A DNA stretch of 18,340 nucleotides, taken from contig URAQ01000007.1 of assembly GCA_900545875.1 (NCBI GenBank), positions 1-18,340 of the forward strand. Direction: 5' to 3'. Every line of letters begins with the position of its first letter. Within the stretch, counting starts at the first letter, position 1. The notes under the pieces are model-generated. The model had not been told where the DNA came from, made no database searches, and saw only the letters and a list, made by a program, of their open reading frames with translations. This DNA comes from an uncultured Collinsella sp. GTDB taxonomy: Bacteria > Actinomycetota > Coriobacteriia > Coriobacteriales > Coriobacteriaceae. Made by a program: the position numbers and the translations under genes. Of the stretch, positions 13,087 through 18,340 are shown one piece after another.

Positions 13087-13148
13087 GGTCTCTCCTCTGA
13101 TAGGCACACGTTGGCATTAGGATACCCGTCCAAGGAGATCGTGCATAT

Positions 13149-13175
13149 CAAAAAAGCTCCCATTGCTGGGAGCTC
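13149..13175 (-). terminator. terminator of tRNA-Leu
   Basis: On the minus strand AGCTCCCA and TGGGAGCT pair perfectly around GCAA, followed by six T. It has the same design as the tRNA-Arg terminators. Confidence 0.88.
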
Positions 13176-13185
13176 TTTCATTTAA

Positions 13186-13272
13186 TGGTGCGGGCGAAAG
13201 GACTTGAACCTTCATGGGGTTGCCCCCATACGGACCTGAACCGTACGCGTCTGCCAATTCCGCCACGCCCGC
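13186..13272 (-). tRNA. tRNA-Leu(CAG)
   Basis: Acceptor GCGGGCG pairs with CGCCCGC, with discriminator A and an encoded CCA. The anticodon loop TTCAGGT lies between TACGG and CCGTA, giving CAG (reads CUG). The long variable arm (TGGGGGCAACCCCA) and the D-arm GGCGGAATTGGCAGACGC are typical of tRNA-Leu. Confidence 0.97.
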
Positions 13273-13283
13273 GTGCAGGAATT

Positions 13284-13312
13284 AGAATAACGGAGCGCCA
13301 CCGCGAACGCAA
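13284..13312 (-). promoter_or_regulatory. promoter of tRNA-Leu
   Basis: TTGCGT (13312-13307) and TATTCT (13289-13284) on the minus strand with a 17-base spacer, in the 43-base gap between the tatD-family stop and the tRNA. This lets the tRNA be transcribed independently of ksgA-tatD; no terminator separates them. Confidence 0.65.
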
Positions 13313-13315
13313 GAA

Positions 13316-14233
13316 CTATTTTTGAAAAAGTTTGCAGGCATTTTCCCAAGCGGCATGCGCGATTGTTTCGGCGTCCTCACCAGTGCGATCGACACGGTCG
13401 TTAACCAGCGCGTTTGCCGTAATGGAGATCATTGCGGGCTCGCATTCAAGACCGCGGATGGGCTCCGGAGCCATATACGGGCAATCCGTCTCGAACAAAA
13501 TTCGATCGAGTGGGGTTGCCGCAAATGCCTCGCGCACGTCTTCGTTGCGCTTAAAGGTGGCCGCACCACCATAGGCGATATAGCAGCCCAGCTCCACAAA
13601 GCGCTCCATCGTGGCGCGGTCCTCGCCAAAGCAGTGCAGCACACAACCGACCTGGGGCACGCCCACCTCACGAAGCACGTTGTACGCATCAACGTGCGAG
13701 GTGCGCTCCCCATCCGAGTCCTCGTGACGCAGATGCAGCTCCACCGGCACGTTACGGCACACGGCAAGCTCGAGCTGGCGCGTCATGCAGTCAATCTGCA
13801 CGTTATGGGGTGCCGGCGCGATATCGTCGTCATAGTCCATGTGGTAGTCCAGGCCGATTTCGCCAATACCGGCGCATAAGGGGTCATCGAGTGCGGCAAC
13901 GACCTGCGCGTGAACGTCGTCGGTATAGTCCGGCGCACCATACGGATGCACGCCGGCAAGATACTTGATCTGAGGGATATCCTGCATCGGCAGAATTTCG
14001 CGCACGAGCCAGTCGCTATAGTCCGTCACGCTGCGTTTGTCAGCGATGGGGTCGAACATCGTCACCAACAGGTCGACGCCCGCGGCTTTGGCGCGCACGA
14101 GCGTCTCGGGCACTTCTTTGCCCCAAAACGAAAGCAGATGCGCATGCGTGTCGGCAAGCGGCGCCAAGGGCACGGGACAAGCAACCGTCTTCTTTTTCTT
14201 GGTAAACGTCACGCGTTCGGCATTAAGCGTCAT
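13316..14233 (-). CDS. TatD-family metal-dependent hydrolase / DNase
   Basis: 305 residues. Metal-binding motifs of the TatD amidohydrolase fold are all present: DTHAH (28-32), GVHPYG (94-99), GEIGLDYH (124-131), HLRHED (167-172), HCF (200-202) and ETDCPYMAP (248-256). TatD proteins are Mg-dependent 3'-5' exonucleases; the true substrate of this copy is unknown. The N-terminus has about 25 residues before the first motif, including KKKK, which makes it longer than the usual 255-265. The start ATG at 14233 lies within the end of ksgA (11-bp overlap) behind AGGAGC, so translation is coupled. A ksgA-tatD pairing is common in Gram-positive bacteria. Confidence 0.92.
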   Translation of the reverse strand: MTLNAERVTFTKKKKTVACPVPLAPLADTHAHLLSFWGKEVPETLVRAKAAGVDLLVTMFDPIADKRSVTDYSDWLVREILPMQDIPQIKYLAGVHPYGAPDYTDDVHAQVVAALDDPLCAGIGEIGLDYHMDYDDDIAPAPHNVQIDCMTRQLELAVCRNVPVELHLRHEDSDGERTSHVDAYNVLREVGVPQVGCVLHCFGEDRATMERFVELGCYIAYGGAATFKRNEDVREAFAATPLDRILFETDCPYMAPEPIRGLECEPAMISITANALVNDRVDRTGEDAETIAHAAWENACKLFQK

Positions 14234-15083
14234 GGATTAGCTCCTGGGCCAGGCGGACAAAGTCGGCAACATCGAGCGTCTCGGCGCGCGTGGTGGATGC
14301 GATACCGCAAGCCTCAAAGGCGGCATCGAGCACGTCCTTGGCAAAGCCGTTGGCGCTCATGGAGTTGCGAATGGTCTTGCGACGCTGAGCAAATGCAGCA
14401 TCAATCACGCGGGCCACAAACTCGCGGTCGAGTCCTTCGGGCACCACGCCGTCAACACGGTCGATACGCACGACGGCCGAGTCCACGTGCGGCGCCGGCA
14501 TAAAGCAACGCGGCGGCACCTCAAAGCGACCCGTCACCTGCGCATACAGGCCGAGCTTTGCCGTATAGCCGCCATAGGTCTTGTTGCCCGGCACTGCGGC
14601 AATGCGATCGGCAACCTCCTTTTGCACCATGACGACGGCACGCTTGAGCGCGGGCATCGTCTGGAAGAACTGCAAGATGATTGTCGCCGCCACGTTATAG
14701 GGCAAGTTCGCGACAAATACCGTCGGCTCACCGCCGGCGGCCTGCTCAATCTGCTCCGGGCCCACCTTAAGCGCGTCACCCATGATAAAGCGGAAGTTGG
14801 CGTAGTCGGCGGCGTGAGCATCGAGCACCGGCTCGAGCTCGGGATCGGCCTCGATCGACGTGACGCACGCCGCCTCCTGCAACAGCGCAAGCGTGAGCGT
14901 ACCAACGCCCGGACCAACCTCGAGCACGCGCTCATCGCCTGCAAGCTCGGCAAGCTCGCAAATGCGCTCAATTACATGGTTGTCGATCAGGAAGTTCTGG
15001 CCCAGGCGATGCTTGGTCGCGAGGCCAAACTCCTCCAGCAGCTCCCTGGTGGCCGTGGGGTTTGCCAAAGGCGAAGTTGTCAT
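14223..15083 (-). CDS. rsmA: 16S rRNA dimethyladenosine transferase RsmA (KsgA)
   Basis: 286 residues; dimethylates A1518 and A1519 in the 3' hairpin of 16S rRNA during small-subunit maturation. Visible motifs are GQNFL (28-32), the SAM-binding VLEVGPGVGTL (53-63), the acidic IEAD (77-80) and the catalytic NLPY (126-129). The C-terminal helical domain carries the conserved AFAQRRKTIRNS. Start ATG at 15083 behind AAGGAGG. It overlaps the tatD-family gene by 11 bp. A terminator lies just upstream (15115-15151), so this gene needs its own promoter in a very short gap or depends on read-through from metG. Confidence 0.96.
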   Translation of the reverse strand: MTTSPLANPTATRELLEEFGLATKHRLGQNFLIDNHVIERICELAELAGDERVLEVGPGVGTLTLALLQEAACVTSIEADPELEPVLDAHAADYANFRFIMGDALKVGPEQIEQAAGGEPTVFVANLPYNVAATIILQFFQTMPALKRAVVMVQKEVADRIAAVPGNKTYGGYTAKLGLYAQVTGRFEVPPRCFMPAPHVDSAVVRIDRVDGVVPEGLDREFVARVIDAAFAQRRKTIRNSMSANGFAKDVLDAAFEACGIASTTRAETLDVADFVRLAQELIHDA

Positions 15084-15114
15084 GGTTGCCTCCTTAGCAT
15101 GATGGCGGCGTCTT

Positions 15115-15151
15115 GAAACAAAAGGGCATGGACCGTGGCGGCCATGCCCTT
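15115..15151 (-). terminator. terminator of metG
   Basis: On the minus strand AAGGGCATGG pairs perfectly with CCATGCCCTT around a 10-base loop and is followed by TTGTTTC. It lies 40 bp after the metG stop and 31 bp before ksgA. Confidence 0.85.
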
Positions 15152-15190
15152 ACAGCTAAACAGCAAATTGCCGATATGGCGCGCTGCGTC

Positions 15191-16792
15191 TTAGCCCAGA
15201 CGCGGGAACAGCGGCTCGCCCTTCTCGACAGGCTGACCGCCGGCAAGCAGGCCCCAAGCGCAAATGCCCTTGAGGTCGTCGGTCGCGGCCTCGTCCTCGC
15301 AGGACAGGCGGCGCAGGGCCTCGGCAGAGGTCTGAGGCATGAGCGGCATCAGCAGGTGGGCGGCAATGCGGATGGCCTCGAGCAGGTTGTAGATCACAAA
15401 CGCCAGCTCGTCAGCCTTGGCCTCGTCCTTGGCAAGTGCCCAAGGCTCAGAGTCCTCGATGTAGTGGTTGGCGGCATGGATGAGCTCCATGACCTCGTCC
15501 TTGGCTCCGCCGTAATCGAGCACGTCCATCTTGGCCATGTAGCGCTCGACCAGACCATCGGCGATCTTTGCCAGCGGGTTGTCGAACGCATCGAACGATG
15601 CGGGCTTGGCGGGCGCGCAACCATCAAAGTACTTGCCGCTCATGTTGAGCGAACGCGAGATAAGGTTGCCCCAGCTGTTGGCCAGGTCGGCGTTATAGAC
15701 CTGTTCCATGCGACCGAAGCTGATGGCACCGTCGGTACCGGGGGTGACGTCGGTCATGAAGTAGTAGCGATAGCCCTCGACGCCCAACATGTCGATAACG
15801 TCCTGCGGAGCGATGGCGTTGCCGCGGCTCTTGGACATCTTCTCGGCCTTGCCGGTCTCGGCATTGCGCACGGTCAGGAAGCCGTGGGCAAAGACGTGCT
15901 CGGGCAGGGCCTCGCCGATGGCCATGAGCATGGCGGGCCAAATGACGCAGTGGAAGCGGATGATGTCCTTGCCCACGATGTGGAACTGCGCAGGCCAGCG
16001 ATAGGCCAGCTCGGCACGCGCCTCGTCGGTGTCGACACCGTAGCCGACGGCCGTCATATAGTTGAGCAGCGCATCGAACCACACGTAGGTCACGTGACCC
16101 TCGTCAAACGGGACCTGAATGCCCCAGTCAAAGCTCGTACGGCTCACGGAAAGGTCATTAAGGCCGCCCTCGACAAAGCTACGTACCTCGTTCATGCGGA
16201 ACGCAGGCTCGACAAAGTCGGGGTGCTCGTCGTAAAGCTTGAGCAGCTTGTCCTGGAAAGCGGAAAGCTTAAAGAAGTAGGACTCCTCCTGCACGCGCTC
16301 AAGCGGACGGTGGCAGTCGGGGCACAGGTGCTGGCCGACGCTGCCGTACTCCTCGTCGCCCTTCTGGACCTGCGTATCGGTGAAGTAGGTCTCGTCAGGC
16401 ACGCAATACCAACCGTCGTAGCTGCCCTTATACAGGTAGCCGGACTCCTTCATGCGCTCCCACAGGTACTGCACGGCATGATGCTGGCGCGGCTCGGTGG
16501 TGCGGATGAAGTCGTCGTTGGAGATCTCGAGCTTGCTCCAAAGCTCCTTGAAGTGCGGAGCCTGGCTGTCGGTCCACTCCTGCGGCGTCATGTTGTGCTT
16601 GGCTGCGGCCTCGGCGACCTTCTCGCCGTGCTCGTCCATGCCGGTCAGGAACTTGACGTTATAGCCGGCGGAGCGACGATAACGGGCCTGAACGTCGGCG
16701 ATGATGGTGGAATAAGCCGTGCCCAGGTGCGGATCGGCGTTGACGTAGTAGATGGGCGTCGTGATAAAGAACGAAGGCTTGCTTTGATCCAT
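15191..16792 (-). CDS. metG: methionyl-tRNA synthetase
   Basis: 533 residues; charges initiator and elongator tRNA-Met. The class I signature HLGT (22-25), preceded by TTPIYYVNADP, and KMSKS (317-321) are intact, as are GMDEHGEK (50-57) and the anticodon-binding Trp region at WGNL. The connective domain has C129 (YCVPDE) and CPDC (156-159), so the first zinc-knuckle pair has lost its second cysteine, a variant I recall from other Gram-positive enzymes. There is no C-terminal EMAP/Trbp111 tRNA-binding domain. Start ATG at 16792 behind GGAGGAC. It lies 69 bp after rsmI; a TAGAAT at 16837-16832 could be its own -10. Confidence 0.97.
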   Translation of the reverse strand: MDQSKPSFFITTPIYYVNADPHLGTAYSTIIADVQARYRRSAGYNVKFLTGMDEHGEKVAEAAAKHNMTPQEWTDSQAPHFKELWSKLEISNDDFIRTTEPRQHHAVQYLWERMKESGYLYKGSYDGWYCVPDETYFTDTQVQKGDEEYGSVGQHLCPDCHRPLERVQEESYFFKLSAFQDKLLKLYDEHPDFVEPAFRMNEVRSFVEGGLNDLSVSRTSFDWGIQVPFDEGHVTYVWFDALLNYMTAVGYGVDTDEARAELAYRWPAQFHIVGKDIIRFHCVIWPAMLMAIGEALPEHVFAHGFLTVRNAETGKAEKMSKSRGNAIAPQDVIDMLGVEGYRYYFMTDVTPGTDGAISFGRMEQVYNADLANSWGNLISRSLNMSGKYFDGCAPAKPASFDAFDNPLAKIADGLVERYMAKMDVLDYGGAKDEVMELIHAANHYIEDSEPWALAKDEAKADELAFVIYNLLEAIRIAAHLLMPLMPQTSAEALRRLSCEDEAATDDLKGICAWGLLAGGQPVEKGEPLFPRLG

Positions 16793-16861
16793 GGGGTTTG
16801 TCCTCCAGAAAAACGTTGCATACAGGGGATGATTCTAGCGCAAGGGCTGGATATCCTCCAT

Positions 16862-17740
16862 CTATTGCATATCGAGCACCATGGCATAGACATCGCGCTT
16901 GCGGCGCGAATACTTCTGAGACAGGCGCTTGGCCACCGCAGAGGCGGGCTCCCCCTCCTCGAGCGCGGCGCGGATATCCTCGCGCAGGGCCTCGTCGGGA
17001 TCCGCTGCCGCGGCGCCAACCGGCACGATACCGGCCTCCTCATCCTCGCTCGGCGGCGCGATGACCAGCGCAATCTCGCCCTTTACCTCGCCGCGAGCAC
17101 GCAGCTCCTCGGCAAGCTGAGCAGCGGGCCCGCGCAAGACCTCCTCGTGCAGCTTGGTGAGTTCGCGGCAGACGGCAACCTCACGCTGGGGAAAGACCTC
17201 CGCCACGGCCTCGAGCGTCGCCACGATGCGATGTGGAGACTCGTAGAAGATGAGTGCGCCGGGCACCACGGCAAGGCGCTGTAAACGGCGCACGCGGTCG
17301 CCGTGCTTTCGGCCCAAAAAGCCCTCGAAGAAAAAATGCTCGCAGGGAATGCCGGACGAAACAAGCGCCGTGACGCAAGCAGAGGGCCCGGGAATAACTT
17401 CGACGGGCACATCGGCCTCACGCGCTGCCTCGACCAGCGCCTGGCCGGGATCGGACACACTCGGCATGCCGGCGTCCGAGGCAAAGGCGAGGGTCTCCCC
17501 CGCCAGCAGACGGTCGACCAGGCCGGCGGCGCGGCTGGCGATCACATTCTCGTCGCAACGGACAAGCGGCTTGGAAATGCCCAGATGCATCAGCAGCTTT
17601 GACGTCACACGCGTGTCTTCGCAGCAAATGGCATCGGCGGCGGCAAACGCCTCGCCAACGCGCGGGGACAGGTCGCCCAGGTTGCCGATGGGCGTTCCGA
17701 CCACATAGAGTTTGCCCGTATGGGCGCTGTTTTGCGTCAT
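16862..17740 (-). CDS. rsmI: 16S rRNA (cytidine-1402 2'-O)-methyltransferase RsmI
   Basis: 292 residues; methylates the ribose of C1402 in the decoding centre of 16S rRNA. A tetrapyrrole-methylase-fold protein with VGTPIGNLGDLS (14-25), CEDTR (40-44), SDAGMPSVSDPG (88-99), IPGPSA (116-121) and FYESPHR (165-171). The C-terminal helical domain ends with SQKYSRRKRDVY. Length is normal. Its start lies 6 bp after the stop of the upstream glycoside hydrolase gene; the ribosome site is weak (AGGTTGAT), so translation may depend on coupling. Confidence 0.96.
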   Translation of the reverse strand: MTQNSAHTGKLYVVGTPIGNLGDLSPRVGEAFAAADAICCEDTRVTSKLLMHLGISKPLVRCDENVIASRAAGLVDRLLAGETLAFASDAGMPSVSDPGQALVEAAREADVPVEVIPGPSACVTALVSSGIPCEHFFFEGFLGRKHGDRVRRLQRLAVVPGALIFYESPHRIVATLEAVAEVFPQREVAVCRELTKLHEEVLRGPAAQLAEELRARGEVKGEIALVIAPPSEDEEAGIVPVGAAAADPDEALREDIRAALEEGEPASAVAKRLSQKYSRRKRDVYAMVLDMQ

Positions 17741-17746
17741 ATCAAC

Positions 17747-18340
17747 CTATTCAATCATGCCGCGCTCGAGCGTACCGAGCGCCGCGCGGGCGTCCCATGC
17801 TGCAATGCGCTTCTCGGTCTTCCACGTTTGGAAGAACCAACCGGCAGCCGGCGCAAACGAAGCCAGCTGGTTGGCGATAAACACGCGCTCGTAGGCATTG
17901 CGGCCCTCGGGCGTAACCGACGAGTTGGCAAAGATCGCCGCGCCCGACCATTCGCCCACCAGCACGGGGAACCCAGTTGAAATCGCTTCTTTAAGCTCGC
18001 GCTTGTTACGCGAAATCGCCGTCGTCAGCCCGCGGGGGCTCGTGATATCGAGCGCATACTCGTCGCGGTAATGGTACAGGTGAAGGTCCATGTAGACGTT
18101 CTTGTACTTGGCGCCGCGCATAAAATGCTTCCACTCGCTGGGATGTCCCGAAGACGAAAAGACGACGATCTTATCCTCGGGCATATACGAACGGACGAGC
18201 TCGTAGGCATCGCGATAGAAATTGCGCAAGTAGTGAGCCGGAATGCCATCCGTCATGGCAAAGAGACTCTTGCGGACACTCATCTGCGGCGTATCCAGCA
18301 GCTCAATGCCCAGCAGGCTCTCGGCCTCGCCGTAACGCTC
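17747..18340 (-). CDS. glycoside hydrolase family 5-like protein, 3' part (5' end outside the window)
   Basis: The frame is open from the window edge to TAG at 17747, giving 197 residues of the C-terminal half. LLGIELLDTP near the edge matches the strand-4 motif of family 5 exo-beta-1,3-glucanases (GIELLNEP), with DxHxY (MDLHLYHY) and the nucleophile motif VLVGEWSGA following at proper spacing. The end has GWFFQTWKTE, close to the family's GWFFWTWK. The acid/base Glu of NEP is replaced: the motif reads DTP. So the protein is related to beta-glucanases but may not hydrolyse in the standard way. An internal ATG at 18283 is not the start. No secretion signal can be judged. It precedes rsmI by 6 bp. 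Confidence 0.85.
   Translation of the reverse strand, partial: ERYGEAESLLGIELLDTPQMSVRKSLFAMTDGIPAHYLRNFYRDAYELVRSYMPEDKIVVFSSSGHPSEWKHFMRGAKYKNVYMDLHLYHYRDEYALDITSPRGLTTAISRNKRELKEAISTGFPVLVGEWSGAAIFANSSVTPEGRNAYERVFIANQLASFAPAAGWFFQTWKTEKRIAAWDARAALGTLERGMIE

Noticed and set aside
15113..17284. Plus-strand open frame of 723 codons
   Set aside because: It is antisense to metG and rsmI, both with clear catalytic motifs; its Leu/Val/His/Gly-rich product is typical of a mirror frame of GC-rich genes.

Overview
The window most likely comes from a Gram-positive, fairly GC-rich member of the Coriobacteriia (Actinobacteria), probably Collinsella or a close relative. This is judged from the protein families and general look of the sequence; no search was run. 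Almost everything is on the minus strand. Only a D-Ala-D-Ala carboxypeptidase (1158-2498) and a 57-residue membrane protein (10494-10667) are on the plus strand. No stretch longer than about 300 bases lacks a gene.

Left part (1-2560): the start of a membrane protein, probably a sensor histidine kinase, follows an OmpR/VanR-type response regulator. This pair is divergent from a secreted penicillin-binding DD-carboxypeptidase, a layout that suggests cell-wall-linked signalling.

Accessory-looking middle (2650-9000): a TM2-domain protein with a very basic N-terminus, tRNA-Ser(GCT), an Orc/Cdc6-like AAA+ ATPase with a C-terminal winged helix, a large TPR-like protein of unknown function, two identical tRNA-Arg(ACG) genes each with its own promoter and terminator, and a 125-residue hypothetical protein. 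The ATPase is the most interesting unit here. It is preceded by a 19-bp tandem repeat made of two half-units, with one further partial copy inside its first codons, and it is followed by a nearly perfect 19-bp inverted repeat.

Right part (9050-18340): housekeeping genes. These are serS, the divergent small membrane protein, proC, an SPFH protein followed 6 bp later by rlmH, tRNA-Leu(CAG), ksgA overlapping a tatD-family gene, metG, rsmI, and the 3' part of a glycoside hydrolase family 5 gene that runs off the window. Most are translation or ribosome-maturation functions: two aminoacyl-tRNA synthetases and three rRNA methyltransferases (RsmA, RsmI, RlmH).

Best leads: (1) the iteron-like repeats around the AAA+ ATPase; (2) a GH5 protein whose catalytic acid/base motif NEP reads DTP; (3) a pair of repeats flanking a strong terminator, with matching outer ends but an inverted core; (4) inverted fragments of tRNA 3' ends just past the terminators of tRNA-Ser and one tRNA-Arg. 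No clearly new multi-gene system was recognised; the ATPase with its repeats is the nearest candidate.
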